Positions 39,471-49,945 of a stretch of DNA of 64,000 nt are shown here, in pieces. The notes below the pieces were generated by a model. The model saw only the letters and a program-made list of their open reading frames with translations, did no database searches and had not been told where the DNA came from. The position numbers and the translations under genes were made by a program. Source of the DNA: JAIVJZ01 sp035645695 (GTDB taxonomy: Bacteria; Acidobacteriota; Blastocatellia; Pyrinomonadales; Pyrinomonadaceae); the NCBI GenBank assembly GCA_035645695.1, contig DASQMC010000022.1:1-64000 (forward strand), given 5' to 3'. Positions within the stretch are counted from its first letter, which is position 1. Each line of letters opens with the position of its first letter.

Positions 39471-40655
39471 ATGAAGACGATCACAAACTTTGAAGACGTT
39501 GCCGCGCGAGAGGTCGAGTTTCAACTGGCGACTTATAAGAAAATGCCCGTGGCGGTTCGGCGCGGGCGCGGCTCGTGGGTGGAGACGAGCGAGGGCGAAC
39601 GCTTCCTCGATCTCTACGGCGGGCATGCCGTGGCGGCCACGGGGCATTGCCACCCGCACGTCGTCGAAGCGATCAAGGCGCAGGCCGGGGAGTTGTTGTT
39701 CTACTCGAATCTGGTCTATTCGGAAGTGCGCGCGCGCGCCGCGGAGAAACTCGTGAGTTGCGCGCCCTCCGCCGTGACGAAAGCCTTCTTCTGCAATTCG
39801 GGCACGGAGGCGAACGAGAACGCGATGCGCATGGCGCGCATGCGAACCGGGCGCGAGAACGTCATCACGTTTACGGGAGGCTTTCACGGGCGCACCGCCG
39901 ACGCGATCAGCGCGACGTTTCTCGGAAAGTACAGGGAGATCGGGCGACCGAACGTGCCCGGCCACCTCTGCGCCGAGTTCGGTTCGATTGCCTCGGCGGC
40001 GGCGCTTGCAGACGAGACGGTGGCCGCCGTGATGCTTGAGCCGATTCAGTCGATGGCGGGCGTGCGGCAGGCGCGGCCGGAGTTTTACCTCGCGCTGCGC
40101 GAATTGTGCGACGCGCGCGGGATGCTCTTGATTTATGATGAGGTGCAGACGGGCGTGGGGCGCACGGGCGAGTGGTTCTTCGCCGGAAGCGCGGCGGGCG
40201 CGGAGGTCGTGCCGGACATCATCACGCTGGCGAAGTCTCTGGGGAGCGGCGTGCCCGTCGGCGCGTGTCTGACGACCGACGCGGTGGCCGCGCACATCAG
40301 GGAGAACGACCTCGGCACGACGTTCGGCGGCGGGATGCTCGCGATGGCGGCCGTCATGGCGACGCTCGAAGCGATTGAAGGCGACGCCATGTTGGAGAAC
40401 GCGCGCGCCTCGGAGCGACGCCTGCGCGAATCGCTGGAAGGCATGGCTGGGGTGGCGCGCGTGCGCGGCGCGGGATTGTTGCTCGGGGTTGAATTCGCCG
40501 ACGAGATAGCCGCGAAAGTGCATCAGGCATTGCTCATGGAGCGAATCATCACGGGCACTTCGAGCGACGCGCGCGTGCTCAGGCTGCTCCCGCCGCTCTG
40601 TCTGACGCGGGAAGAAATTGACCTGTTCGTCGCAACATTGAAGCGGGTTTTATAA
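39471..40655 (+). CDS. argD: Acetylornithine (acylornithine) aminotransferase
   Basis: This 394-residue class III aminotransferase from ATG 39471 has FCNSGTEANENAMR, TFTGGFHGRT, the PLP-pocket LIYDEVQTGVGRTG and the Schiff-base lysine in ITLAKSLGSG (about Lys255). It transfers the amino group from glutamate to N-acyl-glutamate semialdehyde. The start has no ribosome-binding site because the repeat element ends just upstream. The next gene starts five bases after its stop, so they are co-translated. Confidence 0.95.
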   Translation: MKTITNFEDVAAREVEFQLATYKKMPVAVRRGRGSWVETSEGERFLDLYGGHAVAATGHCHPHVVEAIKAQAGELLFYSNLVYSEVRARAAEKLVSCAPSAVTKAFFCNSGTEANENAMRMARMRTGRENVITFTGGFHGRTADAISATFLGKYREIGRPNVPGHLCAEFGSIASAAALADETVAAVMLEPIQSMAGVRQARPEFYLALRELCDARGMLLIYDEVQTGVGRTGEWFFAGSAAGAEVVPDIITLAKSLGSGVPVGACLTTDAVAAHIRENDLGTTFGGGMLAMAAVMATLEAIEGDAMLENARASERRLRESLEGMAGVARVRGAGLLLGVEFADEIAAKVHQALLMERIITGTSSDARVLRLLPPLCLTREEIDLFVATLKRVL

Positions 40656-40660
40656 AAACG

Positions 40661-41671
40661 ATGCCGAGAGATTTTCTGACCACCGGAGACTGGACGCGCG
40701 ACGAACTTGAGCGCCTGCTCGAAGCGGCGGCGCGATTCAAACGCGGCGCGGACGAGTCGCGGCCGCTCGCGGGAAAATCAATCGCGCTCGTCTTCTTCAA
40801 TCCGAGTTTGCGCACGCGCGCCTCGATGCAGGTCGGGATTTACGAGCTCGGCGGCAACGCGGTCGTGCTCGAACCCGGCGGCACGAGCTGGACGCTCGAA
40901 CACCGCGACGGCGTGGTGATGGACGGCGACAAGACCGAACACGTCGCCGAGTTTGTGCGCGTCCTGGGGCGCTACTGCGCCGGGATCGGCGTGCGCACGT
41001 TCGCCGCGCTCAGGGATTGGAAAGAGGAACGGCGCGACCCCGTGCTCGCCGCGTTCGCGCGCCACAGCGAAGTGCCGATCATCAATCTGGAATCGGCGAT
41101 GCATCACCCGTGTCAGGCGCTCGCCGACATGCTGACGATCAGGGAGAAGTGCGGCGCGGGGCGAAAGCGCGTCACGCTGACGTGGGCGTGGCATCCGAAG
41201 CCTTTGCCGATGGCCGTGCCGAACAGTTTCGCGCTCGCGGCCGCGCAGTTGGGGCACGAACTCACCATCGCGCACCCGCCCGGCTACGAACTCGACGACG
41301 AACTCATCGGTCAACTCAACGAGCAGGCGTTCGACGCGGGCACGAGCGTCAACGTGACTGACGACATGGAAGCCGCCTTCGACGGCGCGGAGGTCGTCTA
41401 CGCGAAGAGTTGGGGAAGCAAGATGTTTTACGGCGCGCCCGAAGACGACTTGGAGACGCGCGCCGGGTATCGCGACGGGTGGATCGTCGATGAGGCGAAG
41501 ATGCGACGCACCCGTGGCGGCATCTTCATGCACTGCCTGCCCGTGCGCCGCAACGTCATCGTGACGGACGGCGTCATCGACTCGGCCGCCTCGGTCGTCA
41601 TAGACGAAGCGGAGAACCGCCTGCACGCGCAAAAGGCCGTCATGGCGGAGTTACTAAAGAATAAAGGGTAA
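40661..41671 (+). CDS. N-succinyl/N-acetylornithine carbamoyltransferase
   Basis: This 336-residue transcarbamylase has FFNPSLRTRASMQ in place of the STRTR loop of ordinary ornithine transcarbamylase. It also has HHPCQALADML, the proline-rich TWAWHPKPLPMAVP typical of acylornithine enzymes, and MHCLPVRRNVIVTD. It carbamoylates an acylated ornithine rather than ornithine. From memory, residue Glu92 of Xanthomonas AOTCase (acetyl) is Pro90 in Bacteroides SOTCase (succinyl). Here the aligned residue is Thr92 in DGDKTEH, and the AOTCase carboxy-lysine position is Ile300, as in the SOTCase. Succinyl- versus acetyl-specificity is therefore open. The last codons and stop lie in the following AAAGGGTA repeat. 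Confidence 0.92.
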   Translation: MPRDFLTTGDWTRDELERLLEAAARFKRGADESRPLAGKSIALVFFNPSLRTRASMQVGIYELGGNAVVLEPGGTSWTLEHRDGVVMDGDKTEHVAEFVRVLGRYCAGIGVRTFAALRDWKEERRDPVLAAFARHSEVPIINLESAMHHPCQALADMLTIREKCGAGRKRVTLTWAWHPKPLPMAVPNSFALAAAQLGHELTIAHPPGYELDDELIGQLNEQAFDAGTSVNVTDDMEAAFDGAEVVYAKSWGSKMFYGAPEDDLETRAGYRDGWIVDEAKMRRTRGGIFMHCLPVRRNVIVTDGVIDSAASVVIDEAENRLHAQKAVMAELLKNKG

Positions 41672-41751
41672 AGGGTAAAGGGGAAGGGGTAAGGGAGAAA
41701 GCAACGGATTTTGACCCTTCCCCCTTGCCCTTTACCCCTTTCCCTGTTTTG
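41661..41751. repeat. AAAGGGTA/TTTACCCC palindromic microrepeat
   Basis: A run of AAAGGGTAAAGGGTAAAGGG-type units (41661-41699) is answered by CCCTTCCCCCTTGCCCTTTA and CCCCTTTCCCT (41717-41748), making an imperfect long hairpin. It overlaps the last codons and stop of the carbamoyltransferase gene and ends 11 bases before the argB ATG. Confidence 0.82.
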
Positions 41752-41761
41752 GAGATTGAAA

Positions 41762-42649
41762 ATGAGCCAGCCGCGACTCGATCTGTTGCGCGAAGCCTTG
41801 CCTTACATACAGCGTTTCAAGGGCAAGACTTTCGTCGTCAAAATCTCCGGCAAGCTGACGGAGGATCAAGAGAACCTGCGTTCGCTCTGCGAGGAGTTGG
41901 CGTTGATGCATCAGGTGGGTATCCGCCTGTGCGTCGTGCACGGCGGCGGCAAACAGTTGACGGACCTGGCGGAGCAGTTAGGCGTTGAGCAGACGATCAT
42001 CAACGGGCGGCGCGTCACCGACGATGCCACGCTCGACATGGCGAAGATGATCTTCGCCGGGAAGATCAACACGGACATTCTGGCCGCGTTGCGCAACCAC
42101 GGCGTGAGCGCGGTCGGCCTGTCGGGCGTTGACGGCAACATCGTGCTGGCCGAACGCCGCCCGCCGAAGGACGTGTTGAATCAGGTGACGGGCGAAAGCG
42201 AGCGCGTGGACTTCGGCCACGTCGGCGACGTGCTGGAGATCGACGACCGCCTGTTGCGCGTGCTGCTCGATCACGACTACCTGCCGGTTGTCTCACCGCT
42301 CGGCGCGGATTCCGGGGGGCGCATCTTCAATATCAACGCGGACACCATCGCGGCCGAAATCGCCGTGCGTCTGGAGGCGGAAAAGTTGATTCTCCTGAGC
42401 GACGTGGACGGCCTTTACCTGCGGCCGGGCGAGTCAGCGACGAAACTCTCGCGCCTGACGGTTGACGAGGTGACGAAACTCCTTAGCGACGGCGTCGCCA
42501 CGGGCGGCATGATCCCGAAACTGCAAAACATCACCGAGCTCCTTCATCGCGGCGTCCGCAGCGCGCACATCATCAAAGGCTCTCTGCGCAACACGCTGCT
42601 CTCCGAAGTCTTCACAGACGAAGGCACGGGCACGATGATCGTCGCCTGA
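41762..42649 (+). CDS. argB: Acetylglutamate (acylglutamate) kinase
   Basis: This 295-residue amino-acid kinase fold protein has FVVKISGKL (phosphate-binding Lys), CVVHGGGKQLTDL, INGRRVTDD, the ATP-site SDVDGLYL and GGMIPKLQN. It phosphorylates N-acylglutamate, the usual arginine feedback point. ATG 41762 has TTGGAG ten bases upstream. Last gene of the arg operon, followed by a strong hairpin. Confidence 0.95.
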   Translation: MSQPRLDLLREALPYIQRFKGKTFVVKISGKLTEDQENLRSLCEELALMHQVGIRLCVVHGGGKQLTDLAEQLGVEQTIINGRRVTDDATLDMAKMIFAGKINTDILAALRNHGVSAVGLSGVDGNIVLAERRPPKDVLNQVTGESERVDFGHVGDVLEIDDRLLRVLLDHDYLPVVSPLGADSGGRIFNINADTIAAEIAVRLEAEKLILLSDVDGLYLRPGESATKLSRLTVDEVTKLLSDGVATGGMIPKLQNITELLHRGVRSAHIIKGSLRNTLLSEVFTDEGTGTMIVA

Positions 42650-42678
42650 AAGAGGAAGGGCGGCGGGGCGAGCCGCAA

Positions 42679-42750
42679 AACAGACAAAGCGAAGGGCGAA
42701 CGGGCGAGCGGAAACCGCGTCTCACCCGTTCGCCCTTCGCTTTGCCTGTT
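42679..42750 (+). terminator. Terminator of the arginine operon
   Basis: Arms of 30 bases (42679-42708 and 42721-42750, core CAAAGCGAAGGGCGAACGGG) pair with two mismatches around a 12-base loop, 30 bases beyond argB. No strong U run is seen. Confidence 0.7.
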
Positions 42751-43053
42751 CACGGGGGGCGGTCAAAAAAATCGGGCGCGAGTTGGCTCATGAATTTTTG
42801 CTCAATAAGCAGACACGGTTGCGTCGGGTTCGTTGCAACTATTTTCTTCGCGCGTAAAAAAAATCGCGTTCGTTGATCCCTTTTCAGTTTGAATCGCGCG
42901 TTAGCAGGTGGGACGTTAATTGAAGAAACGCGAACGAAGTTTTATTCGACTTCCGAACGCAAACGCCATACATCGCAACGTTACTTACGTCCCGCTCACG
43001 GGACAATTCGTGTCCTACGGTTTTTAAACGCTCTCACCCATCAGGAGATCATA
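42751..43053. other. Upstream region of the SMP-30-like gene
   Basis: There is no credible gene in this 303-base gap. TTGGCT (42783-42788) and TAAGCA with 17 bases between could be a weak promoter. CGTTACTTACGTCCCGCTCACG and similar phrases are not clearly repeated. Confidence 0.3.
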
Positions 43054-44100
43054 ATGAGCCCCTTCAATACCCTTACGCGAATGATTCTTGCGTCGTGTCT
43101 CTTCGCCATCTTATCCGTGACCGCTTTTGCCAATAACCCTTACGCGCGCCCCTACGGCGACGTGCAAACCCTCTCACCGTTCCCCGTGCCGCCCGGTTCT
43201 CCCGAGGGCATCGCCGTGAAAGGCAACAAGGCTTACGTCTCCGGCCCCGCGCGTTTCGGCACTGCGGGACAGCCGCCCTCAATCGTCGTCGTCTACAACA
43301 CGCGCACGGGCGAAAAACTTGAGACCATCGAGATACAGGGCGAAGACCTCAGTCAGGAGCACGCCAATTCTTGCGTCGCCTTCGACGGCGCGGGACGCCT
43401 CTATGTCGTCAATACCCAGCTCGGGATCGTCCGCATAGACCTCGGTAGCGGCGAGCAGACTGTGTACGCGCCGCCCGTGCCGCAACTCAATGCGCCTGTG
43501 CCCGCGCTTCCGAATGATCTCGCCTTCGACCCGGCGGGCAATCTCTACCTGACCGATTCGCTGCAAGCGACGATCTGGCGCATCCCGCCGGGCGGCGGCG
43601 CTCCGCAGGTCTGGTTTCAGGACGCGGCGCTCGCCACGCCCTTCGGCGCGAACGGCATCCGCATCAATCCCGACCGGACGAAAATCTACTTCGTAGTGAC
43701 GGCCGAAGGCGTCGGCGAATACGGCTTCACCGGGGGCAAAATCTACACGCTGCCGCTCGTTGACGCGCCGACCGCGGCCGACCTCAAAGTCTTCCACCAG
43801 TACAACGGCGAAGGGCCGGACGGCATCGCCTTCGGCAACTCGGGCAAACTCTACGTGATGCTGGCCTCGCCCGGCCACTCCGGCGTCTCCGTCCTTAACC
43901 CGTCGGGTGTTGAGGTCGCGCGCATCGGAAACCCGCTCGGCCCCAACTTTCTCATCTCCCCCTTCAACTCACCGGCCAACGCCGCCTTCGACAAACACGG
44001 CTCGCTGCTGGTGACGAATCACACCTTCATCTTTCCGGGCAACGAGAGCGTGCTCAGCGTGTTCGTGAACGACACGGAATCGCCGCTCGTGAAGCCCTAG
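43054..44100 (+). CDS. Secreted SMP-30/NHL-type beta-propeller protein
   Basis: This 348-residue protein from ATG 43054 (AGGAG nine bases upstream) has the signal peptide MILASCLFAILSVTAFA. The mature part is a propeller of SMP-30/gluconolactonase or NHL type (SPEGIAVKGNKAYV, DLAFDPAGNLYLTDS, GPDGIAFGNSGKLYV, NAAFDKHGSLLVTNH). Substrate or partner is unknown; it may be a lactonase or a binding protein. It is flanked by the arg terminator and tilS. A longer open frame upstream to 42885 has no signal-peptide logic and was not used. Confidence 0.82.
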   Translation: MSPFNTLTRMILASCLFAILSVTAFANNPYARPYGDVQTLSPFPVPPGSPEGIAVKGNKAYVSGPARFGTAGQPPSIVVVYNTRTGEKLETIEIQGEDLSQEHANSCVAFDGAGRLYVVNTQLGIVRIDLGSGEQTVYAPPVPQLNAPVPALPNDLAFDPAGNLYLTDSLQATIWRIPPGGGAPQVWFQDAALATPFGANGIRINPDRTKIYFVVTAEGVGEYGFTGGKIYTLPLVDAPTAADLKVFHQYNGEGPDGIAFGNSGKLYVMLASPGHSGVSVLNPSGVEVARIGNPLGPNFLISPFNSPANAAFDKHGSLLVTNHTFIFPGNESVLSVFVNDTESPLVKP

Positions 44101-44177
44101 CTTCCCTGAAACGCCGGGAGGGCTTTATTCTGTCAGGGGGCGCGCGACCAGGAACGAAAGAGCGCGCCCCCTGCTCG

Positions 44178-45467
44178 ATGAAGAAACCTGAATCACAACA
44201 GACTCCGACAGACGCCGGGACGACGCGACCATTGAGTCGCTTCGCCCGGCGTCTGTCGCATTCGTGGCGACAACTCTCGCTGCCTTTCGACGAACGCATC
44301 GTCGTCGCCGTGTCGGGCGGCGCGGACTCGACCGCGCTCCTGCTGGCGTTCGACGAATTGATCAAGGCGGGGCGCATGGCTCTGACGCTGAAAGTGGCAC
44401 ATCTGGATCACGGGTTGCGCGGCGAGGCCGGGGCGATTGATGCGCGCTTTGTGGAAGATTTGGCCGGGGCGCTGGGTTATGAGGTCGTCGTCGGGCGCGG
44501 CGAGGTGGCGCGGCGCGCGCGTGCGACGCGCGACAATCTGGAGCAGGCGGCGCGGCGCGAGCGTTATGAATTTTTGGGGCGCACGGCGCGGGAGTGTGGC
44601 GCGCGCGCGGTAGCGGCGGCGCATACGGTCGAGGATCAGGCGGAGACGCTATTGCTCGCGCTCTTGCGCGGGAGCGGCGCGCGCGGGCTGGGCGGGATGC
44701 GCTCCCGTCGCTCCTTCGACGAGCGCGGGGACGATCTGCTGCTCGTGCGCCCGTTGCTCGGCGCGGTGCGGAGGGCGGAGACGGCGGAGTATTGCGCGGC
44801 GCGCGGCGTGCGTGTGCGCGCCGACGAGATGAACGAGGACGAACAATTCGCGCGCGTGCGAGTGCGGCGGCAGTTGTTACCGTTGTTGCAGACGTTCAAC
44901 CCGCGCGCGGTCGAGACGCTTGCGCGCACGGCCGGGCTGCTCCGCGCGGAGGCGGATGCGCTGGAACAACTCGGCGAAGAGTTGTTGATCGAAGCTCGCC
45001 GCGCCGCGTTGTTGCAGACCGGGGCGACGCGCGCGGGCATTAACGCGCGGCGGCCACGCGCGGCGAACGAGAATGAGACCGTTGCGGATGAGCCTGCCGC
45101 AGTAGTGGATGAGACTGCCGCAGTTGCGGATGAGACTGCCGCAGTTGAGCGTGAGGTGGCCGCGTTTGAGGATGAGGCCGGGGCTGTGGTGGGTGAGCCT
45201 GATGGCGTTGTAGCTTCCCCGGCGCTCAGCATAGAAGTTTTGCGCGGGGCTGGCGGGGCGGTACTGAGTTACGCCCTGCGCGGCTGGATCAAATCGGAGC
45301 GCGGGAATTTGCGGCGCATCGAAGCGACGCATATCGAAGCGGTCGCCGGATTATTGAAGGGCGTGCATGGCGGGCGCGTGGCGGAGTTGCCGGGTGGGGC
45401 GAGCGTCGAGCGGCGGCGCGGGTTGTCGATGTTTCGCGCGGGGGCGGGGCGGGCGGGAAAGAGTTGA
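44178..45467 (+). CDS. tilS: tRNA(Ile)-lysidine synthase
   Basis: This 429-residue PP-loop ATPase has VVAVSGGADSTALLL, VAHLDHGLRG and AAAHTVEDQAETLLL. It modifies C34 of the AUA-reading tRNA-Ile. Between the catalytic half and the C-terminal domain (YALRGWIKSE, GGRVAELPGG) lies an insertion (about residues 296-337) of heptad repeats of the type ADETAAV. Followed by hpt, then ftsH, a widely conserved order. Confidence 0.93.
   Translation: MKKPESQQTPTDAGTTRPLSRFARRLSHSWRQLSLPFDERIVVAVSGGADSTALLLAFDELIKAGRMALTLKVAHLDHGLRGEAGAIDARFVEDLAGALGYEVVVGRGEVARRARATRDNLEQAARRERYEFLGRTARECGARAVAAAHTVEDQAETLLLALLRGSGARGLGGMRSRRSFDERGDDLLLVRPLLGAVRRAETAEYCAARGVRVRADEMNEDEQFARVRVRRQLLPLLQTFNPRAVETLARTAGLLRAEADALEQLGEELLIEARRAALLQTGATRAGINARRPRAANENETVADEPAAVVDETAAVADETAAVEREVAAFEDEAGAVVGEPDGVVASPALSIEVLRGAGGAVLSYALRGWIKSERGNLRRIEATHIEAVAGLLKGVHGGRVAELPGGASVERRRGLSMFRAGAGRAGKS
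45063..45188. repeat. 21-bp tandem repeats within tilS
   Basis: Units of 21 bases (for example GTGGATGAGACTGCCGCAGT at 45105 and GCGGATGAGACTGCCGCAGT at 45126) repeat about six times with decay at both ends. They encode an acidic heptapeptide D-E-(P/T)-A-A-V-(V/A). The frame is kept. Confidence 0.85.
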
Positions 45468-45577
45468 AAAAGGACGGGTGGGGCTTTAGAATCAACAGTG
45501 TCGCACATGGCCGCTCAGTTTTCGCGAGCGGCCTTTAGTTTTTAACGGACAAATTTTTTTCGAGGCGCGAAACCGGA

Positions 45578-46084
45578 ATGACAGAAGGCATCTTGGAACT
45601 TCACGGCGCGGCGCAGATCGCGGAACGCGTCGAAACGCTCGCGGGCGAAATCTCGCGCGCTTACGCGGGGCGCGAGTTGACGGTGCTGGGCGTGGTTGAA
45701 GACGGCTTCATGTTTCTCGCGGACTTGCTGCGCCGCATCGATGTGCCGCTGCGCGTGGCCTTCGTTCGTTACGACCACCGCTCGCTCGGCGGCGTGCAGG
45801 ACTTGAATTTCAGCACGCCGCTCGACCTCTCGCGGCGCGACGTGCTGCTCGTAGAGGGCGTGATGGAGACGGGCGTGACGCAGGAGTACTTGATCAAGCA
45901 ACTCGAATCGCGCGGCGCGTCGTCCGTGAAACTCTGTGTGCTGGTCGATAAAGTTGACAGTCACCGCGTCGATTTGAAGCCGGATTGGTGCGCTTTCGAG
46001 ACGCGCGAGAATTACGTCTTCGGGTATGGCCTGGGGATGAACGAGCGTTGGCGGAATTTGCCTTATCTGGCGCGACCCGCCTGA
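45578..46084 (+). CDS. hpt: Hypoxanthine phosphoribosyltransferase (variant PRPP motif)
   Basis: This 168-residue type I phosphoribosyltransferase matches Hpt in its ends (VVEDGFMFLADLLR; FVRYDHRS; VDKVDSHR; YVFGYGLGMNERWRNLPYL). It lies between tilS and ftsH, as hpt usually does. The PRPP-binding motif, normally VEDIIDTGxT, is VEGVMETGVT here: the first acid is kept, the second is Gly, and the proposed catalytic Asp is Glu. Activity on hypoxanthine/guanine is likely but could be altered. No ribosome-binding site stands out before ATG 45578. Confidence 0.87.
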   Translation: MTEGILELHGAAQIAERVETLAGEISRAYAGRELTVLGVVEDGFMFLADLLRRIDVPLRVAFVRYDHRSLGGVQDLNFSTPLDLSRRDVLLVEGVMETGVTQEYLIKQLESRGASSVKLCVLVDKVDSHRVDLKPDWCAFETRENYVFGYGLGMNERWRNLPYLARPA

Positions 46085-46198
46085 GTCGGGTTTGCCACGA
46101 AAGCGTCATATTTCCGCAAGTTCCGGGCGGGAGGACGGGGCGCAACGCGCCGCGCGCCGTCGGCATCCTAACAGGGCATTGAAAGAGCCGGAACTCCC

Positions 46199-46225
46199 AC
46201 GCGCCAAGCGGGCGCGTTTTCTTTC
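46199..46225 (+). terminator. Rho-independent terminator after hpt
   Basis: ACGCGCC (46199-46205) pairs with GGCGCGT (46211-46217), followed by TTTCTTTC. It lies in the hpt-ftsH gap, so ftsH probably also has its own promoter downstream. Confidence 0.7.
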
Positions 46226-46315
46226 CCGGCGACGGAGCTGAAAGCTAAGGGGAGCGAGCGGAAGCGACAACGGACGCCTTTATGGGTTATGATCGGCGTC
46301 GGAGGCAATACGGAA

Positions 46316-48247
<1,932 letters not shown>

Positions 48248-48327
48248 AAAAGGTTAAAGGGAAAAGGTTAAAGGGGAAGGGGATCAAACCCTCTTCCCCT
48301 TTCGCTTTGCGCCTTCCCCTTTTTCGC
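48248..48327. repeat. AAAGGTTAAAGGG / CCCCTTTCGC palindromic microrepeat
   Basis: AAAGGTTAAAGGGAAAAGG and related units are opposed by CTCTTCCCCTTTCGC and CTTCCCCTTTTTCGC copies. The element begins right after the ftsH stop (48245-48247) and resembles that at 41661-41751. Confidence 0.75.
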
Positions 48328-48390
48328 TTCGGACAAGCCGGTCTTGATTCGCCCTTTGAGACGCCGCGCGCGTGGCCTTAAAATTTTCCG

Positions 48391-49260
48391 ATGACACAAG
48401 TCCGCGAATGGAAACTCGCCCGCCGCACGCTCTCGCTCGACGGCCGCACGCTCATCATGGGCGTCCTGAACGTGACGCCCGACAGCTTCAGCGACGGCGG
48501 CCGATTCTTCGACCTCGAACGCGCCGCCGCACACGCCGCCGGGATGCTTGCCGACGGCGCGGACATCATAGACATCGGCGGCGAATCGACCCGGCCGGGC
48601 GGGGCAACGGTTACGACCGAGGAAGAGTTGCGGCGCATCGTGCCGGTCGTCGCGCGCCTCCGTGCGCAACTTCCCGGCGCTCTCATCTCCGTCGATACGA
48701 CGAAGGCGGAAGTGGCGCGCGCCGCGCTCGACGCCGGAGCCGAGATCGTCAACGACATCTCCGCGCTCCGTTTCGACGAGCGCATCGCGGTCGAAGCCGC
48801 GCGCGCGGGCGCCGGCCTCGTGCTCATGCACTCGCGCGGCACGCCCGCGACGCTCCACAACCTGCCGCCCGTCCCGGATATTATGGCGGAAGTGACGGGA
48901 GCCTTGCGCCGCAGCATCGCCGTGGCCGAGCAACACGGCGTCGCGCGCGCGCAAATTGCGATTGATCCCGGCATAGGGTTCGGCAAGAGCGGGGAGCAGA
49001 ATCTCGAATTGCTCGCCAGACTAGACGCGCTCGTGGCGCGGTTCGCGGATTTTCCTCTGCTCGTCGGCACATCGCGCAAGTCCTTCATCGGGCGGTTACT
49101 CGGCGACGCGCCCCCGGCCGAACGCCTGCACGGGACGATGGCCTCGGTCACGGCGGCGATCCTCGGCGGCGCAAACATCATCCGCGTCCACGACGTTCGC
49201 GCCGCCGTCGAAACCGCGCGCATCGCGGACGCGATAAAAGCAGCGACAATTGACAGGTGA
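48391..49260 (+). CDS. folP: Dihydropteroate synthase
   Basis: This 289-residue TIM barrel has both DHPS signatures, IMGVLNVTPDSFSDGG and ADIIDIGGESTRPGG, plus SVDTTKAEVA, EIVNDIS and LVGTSRKSFIG. It joins p-aminobenzoate to the pterin pyrophosphate in folate synthesis. The ftsH-folP order is common. The final codons and stop (IDR then TGA) are part of the TGTCACC-family repeat that follows. Confidence 0.95.
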   Translation: MTQVREWKLARRTLSLDGRTLIMGVLNVTPDSFSDGGRFFDLERAAAHAAGMLADGADIIDIGGESTRPGGATVTTEEELRRIVPVVARLRAQLPGALISVDTTKAEVARAALDAGAEIVNDISALRFDERIAVEAARAGAGLVLMHSRGTPATLHNLPPVPDIMAEVTGALRRSIAVAEQHGVARAQIAIDPGIGFGKSGEQNLELLARLDALVARFADFPLLVGTSRKSFIGRLLGDAPPAERLHGTMASVTAAILGGANIIRVHDVRAAVETARIADAIKAATIDR

Positions 49261-49317
49261 CAAGATAAGACACGAATTCGTCTTAATCCTGTCACCTGTC
49301 ACCTGTCACTTGTCACT
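49252..49317. repeat. TGTCACC-family palindromic microrepeat
   Basis: GACAGGTGACA (49252-49262) pairs with TGTCACCTGTC (49290-49300), and further TGTCACC/TTGTCAC heptamers follow. An inner palindrome AAGACACGAATTCGTCTTAA is present. The left arm contains the folP stop codon (49258-49260). A relative lies at 58802-58874. Confidence 0.88.
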
Positions 49318-49384
49318 CGTGACTCTTTATCGTATCGTGCGGCGTTCGCGTTCGGCATGCGGGGAGAGAGGGGAAGTGTTGAAA

Positions 49385-49945
49385 ATGACGTTTGTGAAGA
49401 GACTGGGGCGCGCGGCGTCGCTCTTGGTTTTGTTGCTGTCGGTGTCGGGCTTCACGGAGTGCTACAAGCCCGTGACGAAGAGCGGGCTGCCGACGCACGT
49501 GCGGACGGTGGCCGTGCCGCCTTTTCAGAATCAGGCGTTGCGCTACAAGATCGAGTCGCGTTTTACGGAGGCCGTCGCGAACGAGATCATCCGGCGCGGC
49601 CACGGTTTGCGCGTGCAGAGCGAGCCGGAGGGCGCGGACGCCGTGGTTGACGGCGTCATCCGCAGCTTCACCTTCTCCGGCGTGCTTCTGGACGAGCGTG
49701 GCCGTTCGCGCGTCTTCGAGGTGATGGTCGTCGGCGCGGTGACGGTGCGCGACCAGGTGAATAACCGCGTGCTCTACGACAATCAGAACTACGTCTATCG
49801 CGGCGAGTATGAATTTACCAGCGACCCGCGCACCTTCTTCAACGAGGAAGACCCGGCCGTGCGGCGCATCGCGCGCAATTTCGCCGAGTCGCTCGTCTCC
49901 ACTCTCGTCCACGGCTTCGGCGTCAACGAAGAGAAGAAAAAATGA
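49385..49945 (+). CDS. lptE: LptE-like LPS-assembly lipoprotein
   Basis: This 186-residue protein from ATG 49385 has GGGGAAG upstream. A hydrophobic signal (AASLLVLLLSVSGFTECYKP) with a Cys at about 23 suggests a lipoprotein, although the lipobox is poor. The mature part reads like LptE: THVRTVAVPPFQNQALRYKIE, VANEIIRRG, ADAVVDGVIRSF, ending in a helix. LptE plugs the LptD barrel for LPS export, so this supports a diderm envelope. The gene overlaps holA by ATGA, an arrangement seen in proteobacteria too. Confidence 0.85.
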   Translation: MTFVKRLGRAASLLVLLLSVSGFTECYKPVTKSGLPTHVRTVAVPPFQNQALRYKIESRFTEAVANEIIRRGHGLRVQSEPEGADAVVDGVIRSFTFSGVLLDERGRSRVFEVMVVGAVTVRDQVNNRVLYDNQNYVYRGEYEFTSDPRTFFNEEDPAVRRIARNFAESLVSTLVHGFGVNEEKKK

